Origin: Prevotella sp. UBA4330
GTDB lineage: Bacteria > Bacteroidota > Bacteroidia > Bacteroidales > Bacteroidaceae
Length of the DNA stretch: 64,000 nucleotides
Direction of reading: 5' to 3'
Assembly: GCA_002394385.1 (NCBI GenBank)
Contig: DGTS01000040.1
Span: 14,301 to 78,300 of the forward strand
Every line of letters starts with the position of its first letter. The first letter of the stretch is position 1. The notes below the pieces were generated by a model. It was not told the DNA's origin and searched no databases. It saw nothing but the letters and a program-made list of their open reading frames with translations. The position numbers were made by a program, and so were the translations under genes. Positions 17,615 through 27,039 of this stretch are shown here, piece by piece.

Positions 17615-19033
17615 TCATCTCAAAGGAGCAGCCGTGCAGGCGTTAGGTGCCCTTATTCTTATGGCCTTTGAGATTGTCGGGGCTATGCTTACGGCGGATA
17701 CCGGCGTGCTTATGCGCTCTGCCTTTGTGCCTGCTCCCCAGATGATGATGGGGAACTGTGCCGACGCATTCTGTGTTGTTATGTCTTGTCTTGTGTTCTC
17801 GTTCACCAGATTCCATCCCGGCAGCGTCTCTATAATCAAGTCGCCGCACGTGTTGCTGTTGAACGAATTGCGTATAGGAGCAAGCATGTCGGAACTGGCT
17901 GTCATCAACTGACGGCTCGAATAAACGTTGCCGACGCCCGATGTCTCAAGCAGGAACACCTGCGAGCGGCTCAGCAGTTCGTCAACGTCGATTCTCTTCT
18001 GCTCGGAAAGTTTCGAGTTGAGGTAAATGTGGTTGTTAACGCATCCGTCAACATACTTCCCCTGGCCGTAGATGGCGTTCAGATAGAGGTCGAGAAGTTT
18101 TGCAGTGTGGTCTATGCTGAATGTTCCGTGCGGTATGCGAAGTAACTCATAATCCACCTTCTGGCGTGGGGCGACACCTGTCCCTGTTGCAACTACGAGC
18201 AGACTGCTTTCGCCAACGGCATCTTTTGCCGACTTCAACAGTCTGCCGAGGTCGTTGTTGAGTTGTTTATATGTGTTTAAGTCGTCTTCTACTTCAAATG
18301 TCAGTGCCAATATGTCACTATTGTCGTCTTTCCCCAAAGAGGCATTCGCAATGCAGTTTATGGCGGCGTTAGCCACTCTGTTGTTGTTCTCTGCTGTGGT
18401 GGTGTAGGCAGATTGTTTCTCAAAGGAATCCAGCCAGTTAGGCAATCCTCCTAAATAATAAGTCGAAGTGTTCCATCTGCCTGTCTTGTTGTCCACCCAT
18501 AGTGCTCCGTTTGCCGAGTGTGATGCTGACAAGATGGCTGCCTCGCGGTTGATGGCGATGGAGTAAACCATTCCCAGGTTTGATGTCCTTGCCTTCAGTT
18601 CGTCGCCAATCATCGACGTCATCACGTTGGCTGCCGAGCCACCTTCATACGACCCAGTGCCGCGATACTTGCTGTCGTCAACACACGATACCACCTTCAG
18701 CGAGTTGCGGTCGAGCCATGAGGCGCTTGCTATGCCGTTGTAATATGGCGTGGTGCCTGTGTATATCGTTGTGATTGCCGATGCCGCGTCTGTTGGAGGG
18801 AATGGCATTGTGGCAGAAGAATATACCTTTCCTGAGGCTATAAGTTGCTTCAGACCTCCGTCCTCAAGTGCTTCGGAATACTCGTCGAGGCATTCGCTTG
18901 TCATTTGGTTGATGACGATGCTTATCACAAGCCTTGGCTTCGTGGCTTGCTGAGCCTGAAGGCCTGTGGAAATGAGGGCAAGCAGCGTTGCCGTCAGGTA
19001 TCGTTTGTTCAACTTAAATATATTGTTCTGCAT
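17615..19033 (-). CDS. Secreted alkaline-phosphatase-superfamily protein, probable pseudoenzyme
   Basis: Starting at ATG 19033, the product has a signal peptide ending near LQAQQ and about 470 residues. The overall layout is that of PafA/NPP-type phosphatases: a first strand LVISIVINQM, the YTGTTPYYNGI segment and the NNDLGRLL segment. The catalytic residues look lost. The first metal-binding Asp (usually VVDQ) is Asn in VINQ. In the nucleophile loop PTDAASAITTIYTG, the position of the nucleophilic Thr appears to be Ala and the GH pair is absent. The usual TDYxGH loop is deleted, and the usual DHG is TGTG in VATGTGVAPR. It is probably periplasmic and may act in binding or as a scaffold. It lies between secA and a DUF4105 gene. 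Confidence 0.75.
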   Translation of the reverse strand: MQNNIFKLNKRYLTATLLALISTGLQAQQATKPRLVISIVINQMTSECLDEYSEALEDGGLKQLIASGKVYSSATMPFPPTDAASAITTIYTGTTPYYNGIASASWLDRNSLKVVSCVDDSKYRGTGSYEGGSAANVMTSMIGDELKARTSNLGMVYSIAINREAAILSASHSANGALWVDNKTGRWNTSTYYLGGLPNWLDSFEKQSAYTTTAENNNRVANAAINCIANASLGKDDNSDILALTFEVEDDLNTYKQLNNDLGRLLKSAKDAVGESSLLVVATGTGVAPRQKVDYELLRIPHGTFSIDHTAKLLDLYLNAIYGQGKYVDGCVNNHIYLNSKLSEQKRIDVDELLSRSQVFLLETSGVGNVYSSRQLMTASSDMLAPIRNSFNSNTCGDLIIETLPGWNLVNENTRQDITTQNASAQFPIIIWGAGTKAERISTPVSAVSIAPTISKAIRIRAPNACTAAPLR

Positions 19034-19079
19034 GTCGTTTATGTCTGTTTGATTTCCATTGGGTGTCGTCCGTCTTCTC

Positions 19080-19215
19080 AATAGGCATCATTTGCCTCCT
19101 CAAATGTATATCTTTCGCACCCTCAGATGTATATCTTTCACCTTGTCAAAGGGCATCATTCACCTTGTCAAAGGGCATCTTTGGCAATGCAAAAGGATAC
19201 CTTTCACATTTCTAA
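19080..19215. repeat. Intergenic tandem repeat region, family B, copy 1
   Basis: Two kinds of tandem unit occur. CTCAAATGTATATCTTTC and CTCAGATGTATATCTTTC come first (19099-19140). Two copies of CACCTTGTCAAAGGGCATC follow (about 19138-19178), and then TTTGGCAATGC. Related modules recur at 48476-48570 and, for the ATATACATCTGAG module, at 61330-61372. The right part overlaps the C-terminal codons of the DUF4105 gene. Confidence 0.75.
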
Positions 19216-20350
19216 TCAGCAAAGATGATGCCAAAAGATACATTCCCTCGGCGTATGACTGCACAAATCCTCCCGCGAAGAAAAGCAGTATCAGCGTCGT
19301 CCACATTATGTATTGGCAGTCTTTGGTGCCGTTCTTCTGCCTCTTGAGTAGTCTTCTTATGAAGAAAAGGGGTAGGGGATTGACCAGCAGAATCTGAAGG
19401 TTTACCCTCACCGTGGGGTGTTCTGAGAACAGCATCAGGAAGAGCACAATGCCCATAACCGATGCTCCAACCATCAGAAGTGCGTCGAAATATCTCAGGT
19501 TCTTTTTCTTTTTGATTTCGAAGGCGGTAAGAATGGCGGTTACGATGAGCAACTCCCATCCGCATTGAGTAGGCGTGAGCGGGAACTCCTCTTCAATAAC
19601 CTGCGCTCTTGCGGGGAGTATCACCATTGTCGTGTCAACCAACGGGCGCTTGTTGTCGTTTCTCGTGGCATTCTCGAAGTCAATCATCAGGTTGTCCGGA
19701 AGAAACTGTCTTTGCTCTTGGGTTGTGGCATAGTCAGCGCCGACTCCAAGCAAGAAGTCATTTCCAAAGCGCGCCCAAGGATGGCCTTCGTTCTTATCGT
19801 GAATAATCTCGCGGTAACTCTTGCCGTCGCGAGGTTGGTAAGTAACACCTCCCTTTATGTTGTTCACAAGAATATCTCGTGCTCTTGTGGTGCAGTTGTC
19901 ATAAAAGTAGTTGTATCTATAGTATTTGTTTTCTGGCAGGTTGTTCACTCTTATTGCCTCGAATATAATCATCTTCTCTTCAGCAGTGAGGTTGAGCACC
20001 TGCTGGGTGATGCTGCTTCCATAGTGCGCATACTCAGCAATGAAATACCTGAAGGGAATAATTCCAATCTCGTATTCGGCAATTCCGAATACAAAACGCG
20101 GTATGAAAAGGGGCTTGTTGAAAGAGAACACACCATAGTTGACGGCCACATCGAGACCCGTTCGCTGGTCGCGCATACGTATTGCCGTATGACCATAGAG
20201 GCTATACACCTGCTGATGAGGCGAGCAGGTGAGCAAACTGATTTCTAAAGAGTCAGGATTCAGCCCTTCTTCTTGAGCGGATGAAAGTGTGGAACTCAGC
20301 ATCATGATAGCCAAGAGAAACACTTTCAAAATGTTATTTCTATGTTTCAC
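19160..20350 (-). CDS. DUF4105 (Lnb N-terminal-like) membrane-anchored protein
   Basis: The 396-residue product begins with a signal peptide (cleavage near LSSAQEE). It has an N-terminal DUF4105 domain with SLYGHTAIRM and the conserved YNYFYDNCTTR motif, whose Cys and Asn resemble a papain-like site. The C-terminal half carries about four hydrophobic segments (from about residue 265), so it is probably an inner-membrane protein with a periplasmic domain. DUF4105 has no firm function in Bacteroidetes. The last ~15 codons run into the intergenic repeat of family B, so the C-terminus may be recent. The promoter lies 5-12 bases before the start. Confidence 0.8.
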   Translation of the reverse strand: MKHRNNILKVFLLAIMMLSSTLSSAQEEGLNPDSLEISLLTCSPHQQVYSLYGHTAIRMRDQRTGLDVAVNYGVFSFNKPLFIPRFVFGIAEYEIGIIPFRYFIAEYAHYGSSITQQVLNLTAEEKMIIFEAIRVNNLPENKYYRYNYFYDNCTTRARDILVNNIKGGVTYQPRDGKSYREIIHDKNEGHPWARFGNDFLLGVGADYATTQEQRQFLPDNLMIDFENATRNDNKRPLVDTTMVILPARAQVIEEEFPLTPTQCGWELLIVTAILTAFEIKKKKNLRYFDALLMVGASVMGIVLFLMLFSEHPTVRVNLQILLVNPLPLFFIRRLLKRQKNGTKDCQYIMWTTLILLFFAGGFVQSYAEGMYLLASSLLIRNVKGILLHCQRCPLTR

Positions 20351-20354
20351 GATG

Positions 20355-20415
20355 CAAAATTACTTTATATTTTCCACTTAGCGTGCTTTTATTTCGAAAA
20401 ATTTCAATAATTTTG
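20355..20415. promoter_or_regulatory. Divergent promoter pair for the DUF4105 gene and coaX
   Basis: A minus-strand TAATTTTG (20355-20362) faces left and a plus-strand TAATTTTG (20408-20415) faces right. Both fit the Bacteroidetes TAnnTTTG -7 consensus. The -33 elements are weak. Confidence 0.6.
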
Positions 20416-20460
20416 CACCCGATAAAGTAAAAAGTAATAACTCTGAACGCATTTCCTGTC

Positions 20461-21243
20461 GTGAGAAGCGATTATAGTCTCGTTATTGACGTTGGCAACA
20501 CATCCACCAAGATGGTGTGTTTCGAAGGCAAAGCAGATGTTGTCGAGGGCATTCGTGTTAAGGACATCTTCTGTGACGAGGCTTCAGCATTTGTCTCGAA
20601 GTATAGTTTCCGTAACGGCATCTTTTGCTCTACGGTAGCCATAGACGATGCTTTCATGAGTGTGATAGAGTCTTATGGCGTTCCGATGCTCCATTTCCAG
20701 CCGGGCATTACGCCCATACCGATAAAGAACCTCTATGCCACTCCGCTTACGTTGGGCGCCGACCGCCTCGCCGCTTCGATAGGAGCATGGAATAAAAACA
20801 TGGGCTGTAACATCCTTGTGATTGACGTTGGAACATGCATAACATACGACTTTGTGAATGCGAAAGGCGAATATGAGGGCGGCAACATATCGCCAGGAGT
20901 GGATATGCGACTAAAGGCGCTGAACGCTTTCACCTCGAAACTGCCGCTCATTGATGCCCAGGGAGAAACTCCAGAGATAGGTGTCTCTACCGAAACGGCA
21001 ATCAGAAGCGGTGTGATTTGCGGCATCTTGCACGAGATAAATGGCTATATTGATGATTTTAGTCATAAATATTCCCAACTTTACGTTTATTTAACGGGGG
21101 GAGGGCAACTAAATTTGCATTTCTCAGAAAAAATGCCCACCTTTGCAATCGCAAATGAAAAAGGAGCGGAAATAAGTCTCGTCGAAGACCGATATTTGGT
21201 GCCAGAGGGACTAAACGCAATTCTTGAATACAATAAAAGATAA
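20461..21243 (+). CDS. coaX: Type III pantothenate kinase
   Basis: CoaX phosphorylates pantothenate in the first step of coenzyme A synthesis and belongs to the ASKHA fold. The family motifs are DVGNTSTK near the N-terminus, GADRLAA, DVGTCITYDF and GGNISPG. The 260-residue length is typical. The start is a GTG, supported because the family begins with this strand immediately after it. The stop overlaps the next start as TAATG, so the barrel gene downstream is probably translationally coupled. Confidence 0.95.
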   Translation: MRSDYSLVIDVGNTSTKMVCFEGKADVVEGIRVKDIFCDEASAFVSKYSFRNGIFCSTVAIDDAFMSVIESYGVPMLHFQPGITPIPIKNLYATPLTLGADRLAASIGAWNKNMGCNILVIDVGTCITYDFVNAKGEYEGGNISPGVDMRLKALNAFTSKLPLIDAQGETPEIGVSTETAIRSGVICGILHEINGYIDDFSHKYSQLYVYLTGGGQLNLHFSEKMPTFAIANEKGAEISLVEDRYLVPEGLNAILEYNKR

Positions 21244-22538
21244 TGAAGAAGATATCAATTGCCATCGTTATGATGGTCTTCACTACACTAACCGCTATGG
21301 CGCAGAGCGGCACCAATTCTCCATACAGCCAGTATGGCTTTGGCGTTTTGGCCGACCAGACAAGCGGTTTCAACAGGGGTATGAATGGTTTGGGAATTGG
21401 TTTCAGAGAGCCAAACCAAGTGAATTTCCTCAACCCTGCGTCTTATTCGTCGATTGACTCGTTGACTTTCATATTCGATGCGGGTGTCAGCGGACAACTA
21501 ACAAACTTTTCTGAGAACGGAGTTAAGAAGAACGCAAAGAACGCCAGTTTTGAATATGCCGTAGCAGCATTCAGACTTTTCAAGCATGTCGGACTGAGTT
21601 TCGGTATCGTTCCGTTCTCAAACGTCGGGTATAACTATAGCGCTAGCGGTTATATCAATAATGACAAGACAACCGGATATGTCAATACGTATAAAGGAGA
21701 AGGAGGTATGCGCCAGGTGTACCTCGGTATTGGTGTTGAGCCTATCAAGAACGTGTCAATCGGTGTGAATGGTTCTTACATGTGGGGAGACTACAGCCGC
21801 TCGATAGGAAATGCCTATACAGACGGTTACATCAATAACCTTTCGAAGTATTACAGTGCTGACATCAGGACATATCGAGTGGATTTCGGTTTGCAACTGA
21901 CTATTCCGTTCGACAAGAACAATAGCGTCACATTCGGTGCAACGTACGGCTTGGGGCACAAGATTAATGACGATGCCCAGTGTACGATACTCTCTACCAA
22001 CACCCAGACAGGTGTGAAAGACAGCACAACCTTCGTTGTGGAGAACGCTTTCAAACTTCCGCAAACCATAGGTGGCGGACTGATGTATAATCACCGCAAC
22101 AAGTTGAAGGTGGGTGTTGACTATTCATTGCAGAAGTGGGCAAGCACACCGTTCCCAGTGTATAGCGATAACAATGGGAGTGCTTCTTTCTCGCTTAATG
22201 AGAATTACTTCAAGGACAGACATAAGTTCACCTTCGGTGGCGAGTACTGCCCAGGACAATACAGCAGAAGGTTCCTCAGCAGAATCCATTATCGATTCGG
22301 TGCGTCTTATGCCACACCTTATTTAAATATAAACGGGCAGGACGGACCGAAGGAGATTTCTGTTAGTGCCGGCTTCGGAATACCTATAATGAACACATAT
22401 AACAACAGGTCGATTCTCAATATCTCTGCTCAATGGGTAAGAACCGACTCTAAAAGTTTCATTACGGAGAATACCTTCAGAATCAATATAGGACTGACGT
22501 TCAACGAACGGTGGTTCATGAAGTGGAAGGTTGAATAA
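21243..22538 (+). CDS. Outer-membrane beta-barrel protein (FadL/PorV-like), function unknown
   Basis: The protein has 431 residues with a signal peptide ending at AMAQ. It shows alternating beta strands rich in aromatic and Gly residues and ends in a hydrophobic strand (FNERWFMKWKVE), as expected for a barrel. The NSPYSQYGFGVLAD and NFLNPASYSS segments resemble FadL-like transport barrels of Bacteroidetes. It overlaps coaX by one base and is followed 14 bases later by lptC, a linkage that suggests a role in envelope assembly or transport. The substrate is unknown. Confidence 0.75.
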   Translation: MKKISIAIVMMVFTTLTAMAQSGTNSPYSQYGFGVLADQTSGFNRGMNGLGIGFREPNQVNFLNPASYSSIDSLTFIFDAGVSGQLTNFSENGVKKNAKNASFEYAVAAFRLFKHVGLSFGIVPFSNVGYNYSASGYINNDKTTGYVNTYKGEGGMRQVYLGIGVEPIKNVSIGVNGSYMWGDYSRSIGNAYTDGYINNLSKYYSADIRTYRVDFGLQLTIPFDKNNSVTFGATYGLGHKINDDAQCTILSTNTQTGVKDSTTFVVENAFKLPQTIGGGLMYNHRNKLKVGVDYSLQKWASTPFPVYSDNNGSASFSLNENYFKDRHKFTFGGEYCPGQYSRRFLSRIHYRFGASYATPYLNINGQDGPKEISVSAGFGIPIMNTYNNRSILNISAQWVRTDSKSFITENTFRINIGLTFNERWFMKWKVE

Positions 22539-22552
22539 CATTAACACCAGAA

Positions 22553-23284
22553 ATGGGCATAGACATCAAGGTTTTTTCTATAATACATCGTTCTGCTGTA
22601 ACTCTGTTGAGGAGGTGCAGCATGATGTATTTATTGCCCTTTGCATTGCCCCTGATGACTGTGTCGTGTGAGGAGGCGGTGGAGCACACGGCTCCTGCCA
22701 TTTACGACAGAGACTCTGTGGCGCTGATGATAAGTTACGGAGTAAACACGTTGATAAGCGACTCTGGTGTAATGAAATACAGAATAGTGGCTGAGGAGTG
22801 GGAGATCAACCAGAACAGAAATCCTTCTCGGTGGATATTCCGTAACGGGCTGTTCCTTGAGGAGTTTGACAAGAACTTCCACGTTGAGGCTTATTTGCAG
22901 GCCGATACAGCCTACTATTATGACGTGAAGCGATTGTGGGAGTTGCGTGGACGTGTGAGTGTGAGGACGAAAGACGGCTTGCGATTCAATAGCGAGGAAC
23001 TGTTCTGGGACCAGAACCGTCATGAGTTGTATAGCAACAAGTTCTCGCGCATCGTCACTCCTACAAGAGAACTCGAAGGCACTCGTTTCCTCAGTAACGA
23101 GCAACTCACACATTACACCATTACCAATTCTAAAGGTTCGTTTGTCAGAGGTGAGGACGGCTTCGGCAGTTCAAAGGGCGACACAATATTGTCGGCACCC
23201 GATACGGCCAAGGCAAAGTTGAGATTGCCCACTAACCCCAAAGCGAAGACAACGGTAAACATACCATCTGCTAACAATAATTGA
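22553..23284 (+). CDS. lptC: LPS export periplasmic protein LptC
   Basis: LptC passes lipopolysaccharide from the LptBFG transporter to LptA across the periplasm. The 243-residue product has an N-terminal hydrophobic segment ending in a lipobox-like TVSCEE, then an LptC-type beta-jellyroll with alternating strands (the DKNFHVEAYLQADTA and WELRGRVSVRTKDG segments). A second possible start at 22622 lies behind a good AGGAGG site, but it would leave the signal sequence without positive charge. The first ATG, which keeps two arginines before the hydrophobic core, is preferred. The other lpt genes are not in the window. Confidence 0.85.
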   Translation: MGIDIKVFSIIHRSAVTLLRRCSMMYLLPFALPLMTVSCEEAVEHTAPAIYDRDSVALMISYGVNTLISDSGVMKYRIVAEEWEINQNRNPSRWIFRNGLFLEEFDKNFHVEAYLQADTAYYYDVKRLWELRGRVSVRTKDGLRFNSEELFWDQNRHELYSNKFSRIVTPTRELEGTRFLSNEQLTHYTITNSKGSFVRGEDGFGSSKGDTILSAPDTAKAKLRLPTNPKAKTTVNIPSANNN

Positions 23285-23288
23285 CATC

Positions 23289-24557
23289 ATGCAAGACATC
23301 AGCCTGTCGCTTATAATCGGCATAATAATAACAATGCTGCTCTCTGCATTCTTTTCTGGAATGGAGATAGCATTCGTTTCGAGCAACCGTATGCTTGCCG
23401 AGATGGACAAAGACAAACTTGGTCTTGCGCGTCTTCCATTGCAGGTGTTCTATAAACATCCCAATAATTTTGTTAGTACCATGCTTGTCGGCAATAACAT
23501 TGTGCTTGTTGTTTATGGCATTCTCATAGCACGCTTCTTCGACAAGACGATATTTGCCGGGCTCGATCCAGGTATTACGGTGCCTGCAGACACAATTCTC
23601 TCCACTCTGATAGTGCTTTTCACCGGCGAGTTTCTTCCAAAGTCTATATTCAAGAGCAATGCAAACAGGTTGCTCACGATATTTGCTTTCCCTGCTTTCA
23701 TCTTCTATATCCTGCTCTGGCCCATATCACGTTTCTCCACGATGTTGTCGCATCTGCTTATGCGGATTATGGGAATCAAGGTGGAAAAGGAAAATGGTGA
23801 CGAAGAGTTTTCAAAGGTAGATCTCGACTACCTCGTGCAATCGAGTATTGCTAAGGCGAAGGACGACTCTCAGATAGACGATGAGGTGAAGATATTCCAG
23901 AATGCCTTGGAGTTCTCTGACACGAAGGTTCGCGACTGCATGGTGCCTCGAACGGAGATTTGTGCCGTAGAGTACGATTGTTCGGTGAACGACCTGAAGA
24001 ACATATTTGTTGAGAGCGGAAAGTCTAAGATTATCGTCTATCGCGAAGATATCGACCACATCATCGGCTACATCCATTCATCTGAGATGTTCCGCGATGC
24101 CAATAACTGGCATAAAGGCATACAGAACATGCCTTATGTGCCAGAGACAATGCCTGCGCAAAAGTTGATGCAGACGTTCATGCAGCAGAAAAAAACTCTC
24201 GGAGTGGTCATCGACGAGTTCGGAGGAACGAGCGGAATAGTAAGTCTGGAGGATATCGTGGAAGAGATTTTCGGCGACATCGAGGATGAGCATGACAACT
24301 CTAACTACGTCGCCAAGCAAGTGGGGGAGAAGGAATATGTGCTCTCTGCCCGTCTTGAGATTGACAAGGTGAACGAGAAATTCAATCTTGACCTCCCTGA
24401 GAGTGAAGACTATATGACCGTGGGAGGCTTGATTTTGCATTACTACCAGAGTTTCCCCAAACTCAACGAGATAGTAACCATAGGCGACTTTGAGTTTAAG
24501 ATAATGAAGAATACAATGACAAAAATAGAGTTGGTAAAGTTGAAAGTACTAAAATAA
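23289..24557 (+). CDS. CNNM/CorC-family membrane protein (hemolysin-like, GldE-like)
   Basis: The 422-residue product has a DUF21 (CNNM) membrane domain with about four transmembrane segments (residues 1-150). Paired CBS domains follow (about 195-330), containing RDCMVPRTEI and VIDEFGGTSGIVSLEDIVEEI, and then a CorC_HlyC C-terminal domain. These proteins take part in Mg2+ or Co2+ efflux and binding. In Flavobacteria the homologue GldE supports gliding and secretion. It lies four bases after lptC and ends before the separate ppiD promoter. Confidence 0.9.
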   Translation: MQDISLSLIIGIIITMLLSAFFSGMEIAFVSSNRMLAEMDKDKLGLARLPLQVFYKHPNNFVSTMLVGNNIVLVVYGILIARFFDKTIFAGLDPGITVPADTILSTLIVLFTGEFLPKSIFKSNANRLLTIFAFPAFIFYILLWPISRFSTMLSHLLMRIMGIKVEKENGDEEFSKVDLDYLVQSSIAKAKDDSQIDDEVKIFQNALEFSDTKVRDCMVPRTEICAVEYDCSVNDLKNIFVESGKSKIIVYREDIDHIIGYIHSSEMFRDANNWHKGIQNMPYVPETMPAQKLMQTFMQQKKTLGVVIDEFGGTSGIVSLEDIVEEIFGDIEDEHDNSNYVAKQVGEKEYVLSARLEIDKVNEKFNLDLPESEDYMTVGGLILHYYQSFPKLNEIVTIGDFEFKIMKNTMTKIELVKLKVLK

Positions 24558-24576
24558 ATAAACTTTTTCCAGATAA

Positions 24577-24610
24577 TTTGCCGATAATTATCATCTTTTT
24601 TGTAATTTTG
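24577..24610 (+). promoter_or_regulatory. ppiD promoter
   Basis: TTTG (24577-24580), a 22-nt spacer and TAATTTTG (24603-24610) lie about 120 bases before the ppiD start. Confidence 0.6.
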
Positions 24611-24730
24611 CGCCTTGAAACTTATTTTTCAGGAATTTGTGTCTTGCAGGTTTTCAAAAACGCAAGCATAGACATGGGTTCACTAACAAGAAAAGAATAG
24701 AAACAATAAAATAAAAAATTAAAAAACAAA

Positions 24731-26863
24731 ATGGCAGCAATTGGAAAAATCAGAAGCTGGGGACCTGTGCTGATTATAGTGATTGGCTTGGGTCTTTTCG
24801 CGTTCATCGCTGAAGACTGGAGCAAGATTGTTGACGCTCTCTTCGGCAAGAGAAATCAGGTGGGTACCGTTCTTGGTAAGACGGTTGACATCAACGATTT
24901 CAACGAGAAGGTTAACGAATTCACCGAGTATGTAAAGGTTGCTCGTGGAATGGATAACCTTAATGACGAGCAAACATCGTCTCTTCGTGACCAGGTATGG
25001 CAGACAATGGTTCAGAACAGCATCATCGAGAAAGAGGCTGGCGAACTGGGTCTTACTGTTACTGACGAGGAGTTGCAGAACATAATGAAGGAGGGCACCA
25101 ACCCTATGCTCCTTCAGACACCGTTCGTTAACCAGCAGACGGGCCGTTTCGACTATACTATGGTTCAGAAGTTCCTTAACGATAAGTCTGCTCTTAACAA
25201 TCCTCAGGTGGCTGAGCAGTATGAGGCAATCAAGAAGTTCTGGAATTTCACAGAGAAGAATCTCCGCTCACAACTTCTTGCACAGAAGTATCAGGGACTT
25301 TTCGCACGCTGTATGATGGTTACAAACAACGTTTCGGCTAAGGCTGCATTCGCTGCAGAGAACGAGGAAAGCACTATTGAACTTGCTGCAATTCCTTATT
25401 CTTCTATCAACGACAACAAGGTTACTGTTACAGAGAGCGACTTGAAGGCTAAGTATGACGAACTGAAGCCGATGTTCAAGCAATATCAGGAGACACGCGA
25501 CATCAAGTATGTTAGTGTTAAGGTTTCTGCTTCTGATGCCGACCGCAATGCGCTCGACGCTCAGATGAAGAAGTATGCTGAGGAACTTCAGGGTTCTGAC
25601 AACCCAGGAAACGTTGTTAGCAAGAGTTCTTCACTCGTTCCTTACAATGGTGTTCCTGTAGGTAAAGATGCATTCCCAATGGTCATCGCTGCTAAACTCG
25701 ACTCAATGTCTGTCGGTCAGACACTCGGTCCTGTTGTAGGAGCAGACAATACTACAAACATTATCCGTCTGCTTGCAAAGGAGCAACTGCCAGACTCTGT
25801 TCAGGTACGTGTTATTCAGGTTGCCGACCAGAACAATGATGTTGCTTCAAAGCGTGCCGACAGCATTTACAATGCTTTGCAAGGTGGTGGAGACTTTGAG
25901 GCTCTTGCTAAGAAATACGGTCAGACAGGCGAGAAGATGTGGGTTACCACACGCCAGTATCAGAATGCCTCTGGCATCGATGCAGATTTCCGTTCTTACA
26001 TCAAGGCTATCAACACCATGTCTGTGAATGAGTTGAAGAATCTCCAACTCTCTGCTGGCAACATGATTCTTCAGGTTGTTGACCGTCGTGCTATGACTAC
26101 TAAGTACACCGCAGCGGTTATCTCTAAGAACATTGACTTCTCTAAGGACACTTACAATGCTGCATATAACAAGTTCAGTCAGTATGTTAGCGAGAGTCAG
26201 ACCATCGAGGCTCTGGAGAAGAATGCTGCTAAGTACGGTTATAAGGTAGAGGAGCGCAAAGACCTCTCAAGCGCAGAGCATTATGTTGCAAATGTACCTA
26301 ACACCCGCGATGCTATGAAGTGGATTTTTGGTGCAAAACAAAATGAGGTTTCTATACTTTATGAGTGCGGTAACAACGATAATCTCCTTGTTTGTGCACT
26401 GACAGGTATTCACGAGAAAGGTGTCCGCAGCCTTGACGATGCACAGGTTAAGGAATTTGTGAAGAATGCCGTTCTGCGCGACAAGAAGGCAGAGCAGATA
26501 ATTGCTAACGTTAAGGACGTGAAGTCTGTAGATGCTGCTAAGGCAAAGGGCGCACAGGTGAGTGAGGTTGCACAGGTTACATTTGCTGCCCCGGTATTCG
26601 TTCAGGCAACAGGTGCAAGCGAGCCAGCACTTAGCGGTGCCGTTGCTGCTACTGCCAAGGGTAAGTTCTCTGCTGCTCCTGTAAAGGGAAATGCTGGTGT
26701 TTATCTTTTCCAGGTTAAGGACAAGACACAACGTCCTGGCAAGTACGATGAGAAAACATACGCTCAGCGTGTTGGTCAGCGTGCAGCACAGGCAGCACAG
26801 CAGGCATTGCAGGAGTACTTCGTAAAGGCAGATGTTAAGGACAACCGCTACTTGTTCTTCTAA
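24731..26863 (+). CDS. ppiD: Periplasmic peptidyl-prolyl isomerase / chaperone PpiD
   Basis: The 710-residue product is anchored by an N-terminal transmembrane helix (GPVLIIVIGLGLFAFIAEDW, residues about 11-30), followed by a SurA-type chaperone domain (about 35-235). Two parvulin-like segments come next (about 240-450), the second beginning VQVRVIQVADQN. PpiD helps newly exported proteins fold at the SecYEG exit. The leader is long, with its own promoter, and a terminator follows the gene. Confidence 0.92.
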   Translation: MAAIGKIRSWGPVLIIVIGLGLFAFIAEDWSKIVDALFGKRNQVGTVLGKTVDINDFNEKVNEFTEYVKVARGMDNLNDEQTSSLRDQVWQTMVQNSIIEKEAGELGLTVTDEELQNIMKEGTNPMLLQTPFVNQQTGRFDYTMVQKFLNDKSALNNPQVAEQYEAIKKFWNFTEKNLRSQLLAQKYQGLFARCMMVTNNVSAKAAFAAENEESTIELAAIPYSSINDNKVTVTESDLKAKYDELKPMFKQYQETRDIKYVSVKVSASDADRNALDAQMKKYAEELQGSDNPGNVVSKSSSLVPYNGVPVGKDAFPMVIAAKLDSMSVGQTLGPVVGADNTTNIIRLLAKEQLPDSVQVRVIQVADQNNDVASKRADSIYNALQGGGDFEALAKKYGQTGEKMWVTTRQYQNASGIDADFRSYIKAINTMSVNELKNLQLSAGNMILQVVDRRAMTTKYTAAVISKNIDFSKDTYNAAYNKFSQYVSESQTIEALEKNAAKYGYKVEERKDLSSAEHYVANVPNTRDAMKWIFGAKQNEVSILYECGNNDNLLVCALTGIHEKGVRSLDDAQVKEFVKNAVLRDKKAEQIIANVKDVKSVDAAKAKGAQVSEVAQVTFAAPVFVQATGASEPALSGAVAATAKGKFSAAPVKGNAGVYLFQVKDKTQRPGKYDEKTYAQRVGQRAAQAAQQALQEYFVKADVKDNRYLFF

Positions 26864-26886
26864 GCAATCAGTTCCAATCACATATA

Positions 26887-26926
26887 TAACGACCATGACT
26901 TATCAGAGCCATGGTCGTTATTATTA
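26887..26926 (+). terminator. Terminator of ppiD
   Basis: A perfect 11-bp stem TAACGACCATG / CATGGTCGTTA (26887-26897 / 26910-26920) has an A/T-rich tail and lies 23 bases after the stop. Confidence 0.8.
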
Positions 26927-26975
26927 TATATAAGGTATATGTAATTTAAAGTATAACCAAATACTTTATGTTTTT

Positions 26976-27007
26976 TTTGCAAATTTGAAAAAATAAGATT
27001 AAATTTG
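26976..27007 (+). promoter_or_regulatory. Promoter of the Wza-type lipoprotein gene
   Basis: TTTG (26976-26979), a 20-nt spacer and TAAATTTG (27000-27007) match the Bacteroidetes consensus closely. Confidence 0.75.
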
Positions 27008-27039
27008 CAACCAAATTATAAACTAAACGAAAAACAATA

